From positions 1 through 64,000 of the forward strand of contig NZ_PJPV01000050.1 in assembly GCF_002864045.1 (NCBI RefSeq): DNA of 64,000 nucleotides, read 5' to 3'. This document shows positions 1-8,056 of this stretch, one piece after another. Below the pieces are notes generated by a model, which saw nothing but the letters and a program-made list of their open reading frames with translations, searched no databases and was not told where the DNA came from. Both the position numbers and the translations under genes were made by a program. Source of the DNA: Endozoicomonas acroporae. GTDB taxonomy: Bacteria; Pseudomonadota; Gammaproteobacteria; Pseudomonadales; Endozoicomonadaceae. Each line of letters begins with the position of its first letter. Position 1 is the first letter of the stretch.

Positions 1-313
1 GCGCACGCCATTTGCTGATCTTGAAGCAGCACGTAGCTGGGTGCATGGTTTTGCCCAATGGTACAACGAAGAGCACAAGCACAGTGGACTGAAATTTCTG
101 ACACCCGGGCAAAGGCATCGTGGTGAAACCGAGATGCTTATGGCTAACCGCAGAAAGGTTTATGAACAAGCCAAAGAACGCCACCCAGAGCGCTGGGGAA
201 AGAGGTCAACAAGGAACTGGGATCTGGCTGATGAAGTCTGGTTGAATCCCGACAGGCCTGCTGATGATCAACTAAGCAAAGCCGCTTAAGTTGAGGCGAC
301 AACTATGTTGACA
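1..313 (+). mobile_element. 3' end of an IS3-family insertion sequence
   Basis: The window opens inside an IS3-type element. It holds the last part of the transposase gene and then a short non-coding end. The sequence after the stop codon (about 290-313) ends in GTTGACA, which fits an IS3-family right inverted repeat ending in CA; the matching left end lies outside the window. The boundary at about 313 is an inference from that terminal motif, not from a visible target duplication. Confidence 0.55.
2..289 (+). CDS. IS3-family transposase OrfB, C-terminal fragment
   Basis: The reading frame is open from the first bases of the window, so the gene starts upstream and only about the last 95 residues are seen. 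They show the end of the DDE integrase domain (rve type): the stretch WYNEEHKHSGL followed by LTPGQRHRG is the typical 'N-x-x-R/H-x-H-S-x-L-x-x-x-TP' end of IS3/IS150 group OrfB transposases, including the region of the last catalytic Glu. A GTG at 41 could be read as a start, but it falls inside the conserved domain, so it is not a real one. The protein would move the IS. Whether the full copy is intact cannot be seen. Confidence 0.8.
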   Translation, partial: RTPFADLEAARSWVHGFAQWYNEEHKHSGLKFLTPGQRHRGETEMLMANRRKVYEQAKERHPERWGKRSTRNWDLADEVWLNPDRPADDQLSKAA

Positions 314-509
314 AACACCGCTATAGACTCTCTACTGTAAAAGTCCTTCAGTTCAATTGCAGAATACATAGTAATAGACTCCCCCCCCTAATACATCGGA
401 ATCTATAATGAGATGTTTCGAATCTGGTTCCGAGCCCCTACCAGACCTACGTCCTAAAACCTCCAGCATGACCTACAACTTAACAAACTGATTTTAATAA
501 GAAAAAACG

Positions 510-547
510 CTGGAGGACTCGAAGGACAAAGTCCTCCACTTTTTCAG
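510..547. terminator. Bidirectional hairpin terminator
   Basis: GGAGGACT (512-519) pairs perfectly with AGTCCTCC (530-537) around a 10-nt loop. It is flanked by CTTTTT on the right and by an A-run on the left (GAAAAAACGC), so it carries a U-tract on both strands. It could stop read-through from the tRNA array on the minus strand and from the IS on the plus strand. Confidence 0.6.
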
Positions 548-626
548 AGAGAAGAGAGAAAACGGCAAAAAATGGTGGAAAATAGCTTGTTTGTGGGGAG
601 GGTGAATCCTCCAGAGAAATGCGTTT

Positions 627-688
627 AACCCTTTGTTATAAGGGTTTATAAACGACAAAACCCTCACAACAGAAGCTGCAAGGGTTTT
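627..688 (-). terminator. Two hairpins downstream of the tRNA array
   Basis: AACCCTT (627-633) pairs with AAGGGTT (640-646), and AAAACCCT (657-664) pairs with AGGGTTTT (681-688). Both lie just 3' of the last tRNA-Asp on the minus strand and would end the array transcript. The second one gives UUUU after the stem. Confidence 0.5.
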
Positions 689-694
689 AATATA

Positions 695-771
695 TGGCGG
701 ACCGGACGGGACTCGAACCCGCGACCTCCGGCGTGACAGGCCGGCATTCTAACCGACTGAACTACCGGTCC
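695..771 (-). tRNA. tRNA-Asp (GUC), copy 4 of the transcript
   Basis: Reads on the minus strand from GGACCGG to CCGGTCC, then G and an encoded CCA. The anticodon loop is CTGTCAC (anticodon GTC). The T-arm GGGTTCGAGTCCC is canonical. It is 77 nt long and, counting in the direction of transcription, is the last tRNA of a seven-gene array. Confidence 0.95.
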
Positions 772-809
772 GCTATCTAGTCTCTAGTTTCAAGATACTA
801 GTTTCTAGT

Positions 810-885
810 TGGTGGGTGATGACGGGATCGAACCGCCGACCCTCTGCTTGTAAGGCAGATGCTCTCCCAGCTGAGCTAATCACCC
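810..885 (-). tRNA. tRNA-Val (UAC)
   Basis: Minus strand, 76 nt, acceptor GGGTGAT paired with ATCACCC, discriminator A and encoded CCA. The anticodon loop CTTACAA gives anticodon TAC. The T-arm is GCGGTTCGATCCCGT. Same sequence as the two other Val copies in the array. Confidence 0.95.
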
Positions 886-929
886 AAATTGTTTACTCTG
901 TTTACCTGCTTCTCAACGCAGGCATAAAA

Positions 930-1006
930 TGGCGGACCGGACGGGACTCGAACCCGCGACCTCCGGCGTGACAGGCCGGCATTCTAACCGACTGAACTAC
1001 CGGTCC
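930..1006 (-). tRNA. tRNA-Asp (GUC)
   Basis: Identical by eye to the copy at 695-771 and placed exactly 235 bp from it, so this copy and the neighbouring tRNA-Val are part of a tandem duplication. Anticodon GTC, CCA encoded. Confidence 0.95.
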
Positions 1007-1044
1007 GCTATCTAGTCTCTAGTTTCAAGATACTAGTTTCTAGC

Positions 1045-1120
1045 TGGTGGGTGATGACGGGATCGAACCGCCGACCCTCTGCTTGTAAGGCAGATGCTCT
1101 CCCAGCTGAGCTAATCACCC
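1045..1120 (-). tRNA. tRNA-Val (UAC)
   Basis: Identical by eye to the copy at 810-885, again shifted by 235 bp. Anticodon TAC, CCA encoded. Confidence 0.95.
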
Positions 1121-1164
1121 AAATTGTTTACTCTGTTTACCCGCTTCTCAAAGCAGGTATAAAG

Positions 1165-1241
1165 TGGCGGACCGGACGGGACTCGAACCCGCGACCTCCG
1201 GCGTGACAGGCCGGCATTCTAACCGACTGAACTACCGGTCC
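1165..1241 (-). tRNA. tRNA-Asp (GUC)
   Basis: Third copy of the Asp tRNA going rightward, 235 bp from the previous one. The unit to its right has no Val copy: a different spacer of about 120 bp leads to the next Asp gene, so one Val was lost or never present here. Confidence 0.95.
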
Positions 1242-1361
1242 GCTGAAACTTTTCAATCATCCCAGCACTGTCATCAGTACTGAGGGAAGGAGACTTTACC
1301 AGAACTCTCCCCGATATCAAGCCCCACTCAGGACTTGTTAACACCAACAACACAATAGAAA

Positions 1362-1438
1362 TGGCGGACCGGACGGGACTCGAACCCGCGACCTCCGGCG
1401 TGACAGGCCGGCATTCTAACCGACTGAACTACCGGTCC
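1362..1438 (-). tRNA. tRNA-Asp (GUC)
   Basis: Second gene of the transcript, 38 bp downstream of the promoter-proximal tRNA-Val. Same sequence as the other Asp copies; anticodon GTC, CCA encoded. Confidence 0.95.
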
Positions 1439-1476
1439 GCTGTCTAGTTTCCAGTATCTTGATACTAGTTTCTAGC

Positions 1477-1552
1477 TGGTGGGTGATGACGGGATCGAAC
1501 CGCCGACCCTCTGCTTGTAAGGCAGATGCTCTCCCAGCTGAGCTAATCACCC
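1477..1552 (-). tRNA. tRNA-Val (UAC), first gene of the array
   Basis: First tRNA after the promoter at 1633-1662. 76 nt, anticodon TAC, CCA encoded. Acceptor GGGTGAT/ATCACCC. Confidence 0.95.
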
Positions 1553-1627
1553 TGAATCTTATCAAAGAGATTGTTGAGAACTTTGCTTTGTTCTCTCAAG
1601 CTTCCCGAGAGCCTCTCTCAACAACGC

Positions 1628-1690
1628 GGCGAATTATAAGCAGCTAACCTGTTGATACGCAACAGTTATTAAAAAATTTTTTTATACCCT
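1628..1690 (-). promoter_or_regulatory. Strong sigma-70 promoter of the tRNA array
   Basis: On the minus strand a perfect -10 TATAAT (1633-1638) and a -35 TTGCGT (1657-1662) are 18 bp apart. A very A/T-rich stretch at about 1665-1690 sits where an UP element would be. The bases just after the -10 read TCGCCGCG, a GC-rich discriminator typical of rRNA and tRNA promoters under stringent (ppGpp/DksA) control. That control is inferred from known promoters of this type. Confidence 0.75.
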
Positions 1691-1863
1691 CTGTTTCTTT
1701 ATCAACATCAATAACTAATTTACGATCAGGTTTTGTTAACATGTGCTTTCCATCACAGCCTTGAGCCCATACCCGGAAGTGCAGCCCGACCATATGGGAC
1801 AACAGGGATGGGACAATATGGAAAGCGGCCAAACTTCCGACCAATCAGGATTCTGAAACGATC

Positions 1864-2835
1864 ATGTGGTTTAAAAATCTTATCTTTTACCGGTTTACCC
1901 AGCCATTCAAAACGTCCGTTGACGATCTTGAAGAGCAACTTCGCCAGAAACGCTTTCGCAGCTGTGGCAGTCAGGATATGAGCACCTATGGCTGGGTTCC
2001 CCCGTTAGGCAAACAGGGTGAACTGCTGACCCATGCCGGCAATGGGTTCGTTATGATCACCGCCCGCAAGGAAGAGAAAATTCTTCCCGCCAGCGTGATC
2101 AATGAAGCACTGGAAGAAAAAGTTGAACAGATTGAACAAGAACAGGACCGCCAGGTTTTCAGCAAAGAGAAGAAAGCATTAAAAGACGATGTACTGATGG
2201 AACTGCTGCCCAAAGCATTCAGCCGCAGCCAGAACACCTTTGCGTATATTGATCCGGCAAAAGGCTGGCTGGTGGTGGATGCCTCTTCATTCAAGAAAGC
2301 TGAAGAGCTGACTTCCTGCATGCGTGAATGCCTTGGCAGTCTGCCGATTATTAACCCGCCACTGAAAAACATGCCATCCCATGCCATGACACGCTGGCTG
2401 GCTCAGGAGATCCCCATGCCTGACAAGCTGGTGCTCGGTGATGAGTGTGAGCTGCGTGAGCCCGGTGATGAAGGGGGACAGGTAAAAGTCAGTAAACAGG
2501 AATTGATTGGTGAAGAGGTTGAGGTTCACCTTCAGGCAGGAAAACAGGTCAGCAAAATGGCGCTGATTTGGAATGATGCCCTGAGCTTTGTACTTGGTGA
2601 TGACCTGGTCATTCGTAAACTGAAGTTCACCGACTCCGTTCAGGAACAGCTAGATGAAGTCAACGCTGAAACAGCGGCCGAACAGTTTGACGCAGACTTC
2701 GCTATCATGACGCTGACGCTGCAACAAATGCTGGATGAACTGGTGGAAAACCTTGGCGGAATAAGCGAAGAAGCACTGGAAAGACAGGAGGTAGCCAGCT
2801 TCTCGGTGGAAATCCCGGAAAAAGAGACTGTTTAA
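1864..2835 (+). CDS. rdgC: Recombination-associated protein RdgC
   Basis: RdgC is a nucleoid-associated DNA-binding protein that forms a ring around double-stranded DNA and limits RecA-promoted strand exchange. The 323-residue product has the family's N-terminal start (MWFKNLIFYRF) and the conserved stretch with YGWVPPLGK near residue 45, and is close to the roughly 300-residue family length, with a somewhat longer acidic C-terminus ending in a Glu-rich tail. The ATG at 1864 is chosen because the family begins with this motif. It stands alone, divergent from the tRNA array and convergent with the GTPase gene to its right, with a terminator between them. Confidence 0.95.
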   Translation: MWFKNLIFYRFTQPFKTSVDDLEEQLRQKRFRSCGSQDMSTYGWVPPLGKQGELLTHAGNGFVMITARKEEKILPASVINEALEEKVEQIEQEQDRQVFSKEKKALKDDVLMELLPKAFSRSQNTFAYIDPAKGWLVVDASSFKKAEELTSCMRECLGSLPIINPPLKNMPSHAMTRWLAQEIPMPDKLVLGDECELREPGDEGGQVKVSKQELIGEEVEVHLQAGKQVSKMALIWNDALSFVLGDDLVIRKLKFTDSVQEQLDEVNAETAAEQFDADFAIMTLTLQQMLDELVENLGGISEEALERQEVASFSVEIPEKETV

Positions 2836-2848
2836 GCGGTTGACCTGA

Positions 2849-2898
2849 AAAGCGCACGACGGTTAGAGAGTTTCCCTCTGTGCGCTTGATGTTTTTTT
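2849..2898. terminator. Terminator between rdgC and the GTPase gene
   Basis: AAGCGCAC (2850-2857) pairs with GTGCGCTT (2880-2887). An inner GAGAG/CTCT helix may extend the structure. A run of seven T follows on the plus strand, so it is best suited to end rdgC. Confidence 0.6.
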
Positions 2899-2955
2899 GC
2901 CTGTGAATTGCCTTCTGGTTTTGACGACAGCTAACGCTGCCACGTGCGCCACCCC

Positions 2956-3873
2956 TCAACCATTCCCTGCTCTCTTCTGGACGCTACCGAGAAGCTGTTT
3001 TAGTTGTGGCACATCAAATTCTCTGCTGTCGGAAGGGAAGCCGCTGATAAAAATATTGTCATCGCTGAGCTCTGATCCGATGGAGCGTTGGAAATCACGC
3101 TTTATCTGCGCCTTAACTCCGGTGGCAAGATCCTGATAAAAAGAGGGACTCGACTTTCTTTCTTCACTGCGAATACTCGCAATAGCGTTATCCATTTTGG
3201 TGTAAACGAAATAGAGTGGGATACCCGCTTCTTTCACCTGGCTTATCATATTAGCAATAGCATCATAAGGTGCTTTGTTAAAACAATGAGGAACAATCAC
3301 CGCATCGTAGGCGAGGAGGCCTGAACGATTGGCCATTGCCTTCGGGTTATAATCTGCCTTGATCTCTGGTAGTTCACACAAATAAACAGGTGCCTTATTT
3401 AGCTTGTAGCGCTGGGTATCCCGTTGTTGTGAACAAACAACGGTTTCCCGGGCTGCGTCGGTCGCATTAACATCCACTTCACGCAGAAGATTAATCAAAG
3501 CCGATTTCCCTCCGCCGCTGGCACCCAGAAACCCTATGTTGATGCACTGGGGGAAATTAACCGGTGACCCGGGATCAGGCTTCAGATTAGCATCGTGACC
3601 GGCAGCAGGTTTTGAGCAGTCAGTATTCTCGACCATTACCGATGACTCGCCCGTCAAAGGAGACTGGCCAGCCATCGGTATTGAAACCGACCGTTGGTTC
3701 AGGTCAGTGGCGGATGGCTGACTTTCCCCGACGGTGCCGAACAGTTTTTTTTTGACTGCTGATAATCCCGCTACAACTCGGCCGCAAAAATAGCTGATCA
3801 GGCGCAAAGGTTGTTTCAGGACGTAAGCGACAGCACTGCCGATTGCAGCTGCTCCATCGTACAAACAATTCAT
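2956..3873 (-). CDS. IRG-like (immunity-related) GTPase domain protein
   Basis: The 305-residue product carries one GTPase domain after a membrane-prone, low-complexity N-terminus. Visible motifs are a P-loop GASGGGKS at 117-124, a G4 motif TKMD at 225-228 and a G5-like FISGFP near 275-280. The stretch from about 111 to 300 follows the layout of animal immunity-related (p47/IRG) GTPases: INIGFLG at the start, FVYTKMD, then a long helix, an IFISGF strand and a PQLKQLL helix. The G3 region reads CELPE (166-170) where DLPG is usual, so the switch II Asp and Gly are absent, which may impair hydrolysis. Residues 1-45 have hydrophobic helices that could attach it to a membrane. The ATG is preceded by a perfect AGGAGG. 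Dynamin-like or septin-like GTPases are the alternatives. Target and role are unknown. Confidence 0.7.
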   Translation of the reverse strand: MNCLYDGAAAIGSAVAYVLKQPLRLISYFCGRVVAGLSAVKKKLFGTVGESQPSATDLNQRSVSIPMAGQSPLTGESSVMVENTDCSKPAAGHDANLKPDPGSPVNFPQCINIGFLGASGGGKSALINLLREVDVNATDAARETVVCSQQRDTQRYKLNKAPVYLCELPEIKADYNPKAMANRSGLLAYDAVIVPHCFNKAPYDAIANMISQVKEAGIPLYFVYTKMDNAIASIRSEERKSSPSFYQDLATGVKAQIKRDFQRSIGSELSDDNIFISGFPSDSREFDVPQLKQLLGSVQKRAGNG

Positions 3874-4043
3874 TATTAACCTCCTGATTCAGCTGCTATC
3901 TCGACACCAATCCGGGTGAAAGAATGGCTCCTCTTACTTTTTTGACCACAGGATCAATATAAAGTTCAGAAAAGATAGCACGAGCATTCCAGGAGACTGA
4001 GTCCGGGAATGCGAGTGGAGGATCAAGATTTGGTGAGACAAAA

Positions 4044-4907
4044 TCAGTGCAGTAAACCAAACAGCTTGCCGCGATAACGCTTGGCGATTGGATTACCCTG
4101 CCCCAGCTGATCAAACACCTGCAACATCAGCAGCCTGGCACCGTCTTCACGGAATTCACGGTCCCGACGAACAATCGTCAGCAAATTCTCCAGCGCTTCT
4201 TCATTCTGGTCAGCAATCACCAACCGGATCGCCAGCTGGTAGCGAGCCTCATGATCATTGTCATTGTCCGCCAGCCGGGCTGCCAATTCATTTCGGGCAG
4301 GGGCATCCGCAACCATTTCGTAGAAGGCCAGTTTGGCTTTCGGTTGGGCAATGCCTTCTGCGTCTGTGGGGAGCACAGCCATCAACTGCCGGGCTTCGTC
4401 GATACGTCCCAGCTCCAGCAGCAGGTTTACCTGCAACACTTGCAGGGCATGGTTATCAGGCTCATCCTGCAAAATGTTCTGGAGCAACTCCAGTGCCTGG
4501 CCAGCTTCGCCTTCAGCCATCAGCGCTTCGACCTGCTGGCGAATCATTTCTGCCGGACTCATGGTCAATGGATCCAGCACTTCACGCAGCTGCTCTTCTG
4601 ACTGGGGCCCACTGAACACCTTAACCGGTCTTCCCTGGTGCAAAACCACCTGTCCGGGTAATGCTCTTACCTGCAATTGACTCACCAGCTGCTGCGCCAG
4701 CATCTGCTCGGTTTCTGCGGCCACTTTCGCCAGTATCAGCTTCCCCTGGTAAGCAGCTGCCAACGCTTCCAGAACACCCAGTTGCGCTGAACAGGCCGGA
4801 TCACTCTGCATACCTATATATAGAAGCACGGGCTGATCTGCGGATTGCTGGAGCACTTCCTGAATATTCGCTTCTGTTACATCCACCACGAAGCTTTGCT
4901 CATTCAT
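4044..4907 (-). CDS. cnoX: CnoX (YbbN) thioredoxin-TPR chaperedoxin
   Basis: CnoX is a cytoplasmic holdase that binds unfolded or oxidised proteins and hands them to GroEL and DnaK. Residues 1-110 form a thioredoxin fold and the rest holds TPR-like helices, as in E. coli YbbN (about 284 residues; here 287). The active-site region reads SDPAC in place of the WCGPC of true thioredoxins, so only one Cys is left. This agrees with the non-redox SQHC-type site of E. coli. I chose the ATG at 4907 because AAGGTGG lies upstream at suitable spacing; an in-frame GTG four codons earlier is the other option. It stands alone on the minus strand. Confidence 0.9.
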   Translation of the reverse strand: MNEQSFVVDVTEANIQEVLQQSADQPVLLYIGMQSDPACSAQLGVLEALAAAYQGKLILAKVAAETEQMLAQQLVSQLQVRALPGQVVLHQGRPVKVFSGPQSEEQLREVLDPLTMSPAEMIRQQVEALMAEGEAGQALELLQNILQDEPDNHALQVLQVNLLLELGRIDEARQLMAVLPTDAEGIAQPKAKLAFYEMVADAPARNELAARLADNDNDHEARYQLAIRLVIADQNEEALENLLTIVRRDREFREDGARLLMLQVFDQLGQGNPIAKRYRGKLFGLLH

Positions 4908-5676
4908 CACATTTGCCACCTTGAAATTCTGCTGGGATCAGGGCCTTTGCAGCAGCAATGACCACTAAACGATGAGGCAATAATAATGATACTTTCAACT
5001 GACGATAAGGCCTTTGTCAGCATTTTTAACTCGCTGTTTTTTTTGCACCCGGTTCCGTCTGAAGCAATGTGATTAAACACTTCGCCGCAAGCCAGCGGAG
5101 AATAGACCCGGCAGCACAAACTTTTTCTTTAAGAATATCTTGGAATTAACAGTACTTTGTATTTCCAGACTTCAAGCCGACATCGCGATCATTACTTTAC
5201 CCACAGAATCTGTGGATAAGTTTGTGGATGATCACTCACAACCCGTCACAAAGACCGATGTTTACTACCCCTTTATTAAACTGGCTATTTTTTGATCTAT
5301 TTTTTTCTTTATTTTTCATGCACTTAGAATAAGTACTTACAAAATCAGTCACTTATGGCAGCGAAAAAAAATACACGTCAATCGCTTGACATTTGTGCAT
5401 AAAAAATTTTGCCAGCCCCCTCTAACAAGAGCCATGAGCCCTCCGCCGAAAACTCCGGGACGATGTCTAAATAACAAACAGTTATTAATGAACCCGATCC
5501 AAGCTGGGCAGGTTCCCGATCTGCAGAGTTGTTTTGCTGCTTTTTCCTGTACAGAGAACATGGGTTATTTGCTATGATTTCGAACCGTACCTCCCCCCTT
5601 GCGCCGGGTAGAGCTGTATCACCATCATGGGTGATAAATCGACATTACAAAACAAAATACAGAACAGGTAGCTGCA
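4908..5676. other. Long intergenic region between cnoX and purC with DnaA-box-like motifs
   Basis: This 770-bp gap holds no convincing gene. At 5201-5231 there is a perfect DnaA box on the minus strand (TGTGGATAA, 5211-5219), a one-mismatch box 12 bp further (5223-5231), and a CCACAG-AAT-CTGTGG palindrome (5201-5215). An AT-rich block follows at about 5270-5350. A putative purC promoter is near 5570. Confidence 0.5.
5570..5578 (+). promoter_or_regulatory. Putative extended -10 promoter of purC
   Basis: TGC followed by TATGAT (5573-5578) forms an extended -10 element about 100 bp before the purC start. The -35 position is poor (TGTACA at 5548, 19 bp away). No clear PurR operator is visible around it. 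Confidence 0.35.
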
Positions 5677-6786
5677 ATGAGTCTTGCTGATAAGGTCCTG
5701 GCCGTTAACAACGATCTCCCGATTCGCACCGACCTTCCTATTCACTCCGGCAAGATACGCTCCGTCTACTGGCTTACCGAAGCGGACAGCCGACGGTTGA
5801 TCAACGAACAAGGCTATGATGTCGCTGCCGATGCACCACTGGCCGTTATGGTTATTTCTGATCGAATCAGTGCCTTTGACTGTATCTGGCATGGTGAGGG
5901 GGGGCTGAACGGTGTCCCCGGCAAAGGCGCTGCGCTGAATGCGATCTCTAACCACTGGTTCAATCTCTTCAAACAACATGGCCTGGCGGACAGCCATATC
6001 CTGGCGATCCCTCATCCACTGGTCTGGATTGTCCAGAAAGCGCAACCGGTAATGATTGAAGCCATCGGTCGTCAGTATATTACCGGCTCAATGTGGCGGG
6101 CCTACAGCAAAGGGGAGCGCGAGTTCTGCGGTATACGACTTCCGGAAGGGCTGGAGAAAGATCAACCACTGCCGGGGCTACTGATCACTCCATCAACCAA
6201 GGGGGTGTTAACAGGCATTCCCGGAGTCCCTGAGGCGGATGACGTCAATATTACCCGCAAAGACCTGGAAGATAATTACAGGGCTTTCAATTTTCGCCAT
6301 CCTGATGATATTGACCGCTACGAAACCCTGCTTCAGGAAGGCTTCACGGTTATCAGCCAGTCCCTGACCGCCCTGGACCAGATGTTTGTTGATACCAAAT
6401 TTGAGTTTGGTTACGTCACCGATGCTCGTGGACAGGAAAAGCTGATTTATATGGATGAGGTTGGCACGCCGGACTCCTCCAGGATTTGGGACGGTGAAGC
6501 CTATCGTCAGGGCGAGGTGATTGAAAATTCAAAAGAGAGCTTCCGGCAGTTTCTGCTGAATCACTTCCCTGAGCCTGATATCCTGCTGAATAAAGAGCGA
6601 ATGCCAGAGCGGGAAGCCCTTGCCAGAGATCATGCACTGCCGGAAAGCGCATTGATGGACCTTTCCAGAACTTACACAGCGATTGCTGAAAAGATTACCG
6701 GTAAGTCTCTCGAACTCTCTGACAACCCCAAGGCTGAGATTATTGAAATTCTGGATAAGGAGTATGGTTTGATCGATTCCAGATAA
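5677..6786 (+). CDS. purC: SAICAR synthetase PurC
   Basis: PurC joins aspartate to CAIR with ATP to give SAICAR, step 8 of purine synthesis. The 369-residue protein belongs to the longer form found in Vibrio-like gammaproteobacteria, not the 237-residue E. coli form. Recognisable parts are the N-terminal SGKIRSVY nucleotide-binding strand, [10 protein letters not shown], the GSMWRAY motif, and [12 protein letters not shown] near residue 265. The start is set by this motif order. It is monocistronic, with a strong terminator 40 bp after the stop. Confidence 0.95.
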   Translation: MSLADKVLAVNNDLPIRTDLPIHSGKIRSVYWLTEADSRRLINEQGYDVAADAPLAVMVISDRISAFDCIWHGEGGLNGVPGKGAALNAISNHWFNLFKQHGLADSHILAIPHPLVWIVQKAQPVMIEAIGRQYITGSMWRAYSKGEREFCGIRLPEGLEKDQPLPGLLITPSTKGVLTGIPGVPEADDVNITRKDLEDNYRAFNFRHPDDIDRYETLLQEGFTVISQSLTALDQMFVDTKFEFGYVTDARGQEKLIYMDEVGTPDSSRIWDGEAYRQGEVIENSKESFRQFLLNHFPEPDILLNKERMPEREALARDHALPESALMDLSRTYTAIAEKITGKSLELSDNPKAEIIEILDKEYGLIDSR

Positions 6787-6824
6787 ACCATCAAAAGGAA
6801 CAACTGTCGTTCAGGGATAGATGC

Positions 6825-6856
6825 AATAAAGCAGGCTTACGCCTGCTTTATTTATT
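6825..6856. terminator. Bidirectional terminator between purC and bamC
   Basis: AAAGCAGGC (6828-6836) and GCCTGCTTT (6841-6849) form a perfect 9-bp stem with a TTAC loop. ATTTATT follows on the plus strand and AATAAA precedes it, so it can serve the two convergent genes. Confidence 0.85.
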
Positions 6857-6868
6857 GAAGATCATTAT

Positions 6869-8056
6869 TTATTGAAGATTGTCCTGAATCACCTTGAGCA
6901 GTCTCTGACTGACATCTGCAGGTGCTGAGGTATTCACATCCTTTTCTACCGAAAGCTGAACCGCCTCAGAGTAATTACTCACCCTGACCGTCAGCGTTTT
7001 CTGCTCATCAGACACATCGGTGTCTTGCTCATCACTGAACCAACCTGACCAGAAGCTCTTTTTCTCTTGCTCCTGTTCCAGTTGTGGCACACTGTCAGCA
7101 AGATAGAAGAGACCGGCGGAACGGTTACGATCAACAACCTTCAGTCCAGCGTTATCCATAGCATTGGCAACAGCGTCCCAGACACGGGCATAGGACAGGC
7201 CACGTACCGTCAGCACCGGGTTACCATTACCATCGCGGCCCGCTTCCGTGACTGAAGCAATATCAAGCCCCTGAGCCTGGAGAGAAACCGATGACTGAAC
7301 ATCATCCCGTGCCAGGTAAACCAGCATCTCTGCCAGCACATCGTTTGCCTTCCGCTTGCTTGTCTCTCCCAAGTTATCCCAGTTCTCAGGAGTCGCAGCC
7401 GGTTTCCCTTTTTTAGCCAATGGCCGACCCTGATGATAGACATAAACCTCGGTGGTTCCGCCTTTCAGGCCATTGCGAACCTCAAAGCGAAAGCGTTCTT
7501 CCATCGGCTCAAGATCATCAGCTCCAAATAATTTACCGAATGTCCGGTACATCACACCGTGATCTTTATCCTTGCCAAAGTCATGCCACTGGGTTTCAAC
7601 AACGCCTTTGTCAAACTCTGTGCTGGCAATGCCAACACCCAGCTCTTCCATCAGCCATTCAATATAACCCAGCACACCGGGCAACACTTCACCCGGCCCA
7701 CGATCAACGGACAACCATTCCTGACTGCCATTGCGTTCAAGGCTGTAATGATCACCTTCTTTTAACATCAATCGCTGGGAAGGCCTTGGAACTTCGAACT
7801 CCCGTGGCAGTTTCTGGTCAGTCAGGCCAGCCTCTGGAATCACCAGAATATCCCCCAGTTCCCTGGCCTGAGTTCCCGCCGGCAAGGTGATGGGCTCAGC
7901 GGTCTGCGCCTCGATGTAGTCTCCGGCACGATCCCGCAGATACCCCTGCTGGCCAAAAGGGTTGGCACAACCTGTCAGCACCAATGCGCTGATCACAACA
8001 GACAGGCCCAACCGGGCATGCCTTGGCAACTCACTGATCCTTTGACCTGGAACCAT
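6869..8056 (-). CDS. bamC: Outer membrane assembly lipoprotein BamC
   Basis: BamC (NlpB) is a lipoprotein subunit of the BAM complex that inserts beta-barrel proteins into the outer membrane. The product begins with a signal peptide ending in the lipobox LTGC (Cys 30), then the long unstructured N-terminal segment and two helix-grip domains. The ATG at 8056 overlaps the dapA stop as TGATG, so it is coupled to dapA, as in E. coli where dapA-bamC are also adjacent. An in-frame TTG one codon earlier is a less likely start. At 395 residues it is longer than the 344 of E. coli. Confidence 0.9.
   Translation of the reverse strand: MVPGQRISELPRHARLGLSVVISALVLTGCANPFGQQGYLRDRAGDYIEAQTAEPITLPAGTQARELGDILVIPEAGLTDQKLPREFEVPRPSQRLMLKEGDHYSLERNGSQEWLSVDRGPGEVLPGVLGYIEWLMEELGVGIASTEFDKGVVETQWHDFGKDKDHGVMYRTFGKLFGADDLEPMEERFRFEVRNGLKGGTTEVYVYHQGRPLAKKGKPAATPENWDNLGETSKRKANDVLAEMLVYLARDDVQSSVSLQAQGLDIASVTEAGRDGNGNPVLTVRGLSYARVWDAVANAMDNAGLKVVDRNRSAGLFYLADSVPQLEQEQEKKSFWSGWFSDEQDTDVSDEQKTLTVRVSNYSEAVQLSVEKDVNTSAPADVSQRLLKVIQDNLQ

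Larger units (their letters stand above)
314..694. other. Intergenic stretch between IS end and tRNA array
   Basis: I see no gene here. The right part holds hairpins that probably end transcription of the minus-strand tRNA array (listed separately). A run of eight C residues lies near 381-388. The rest shows no recognisable element. Confidence 0.5.

Noticed and set aside
3896..4114. 72-codon minus-strand frame overlapping the cnoX 3' end
   Set aside because: Overlaps the real cnoX gene for about half of its length and has no features of a protein family.
4088..4615. Plus-strand frame opposite cnoX
   Set aside because: Low-complexity Pro/Ser/Ala-rich translation is caused by codon bias of the real gene on the other strand.
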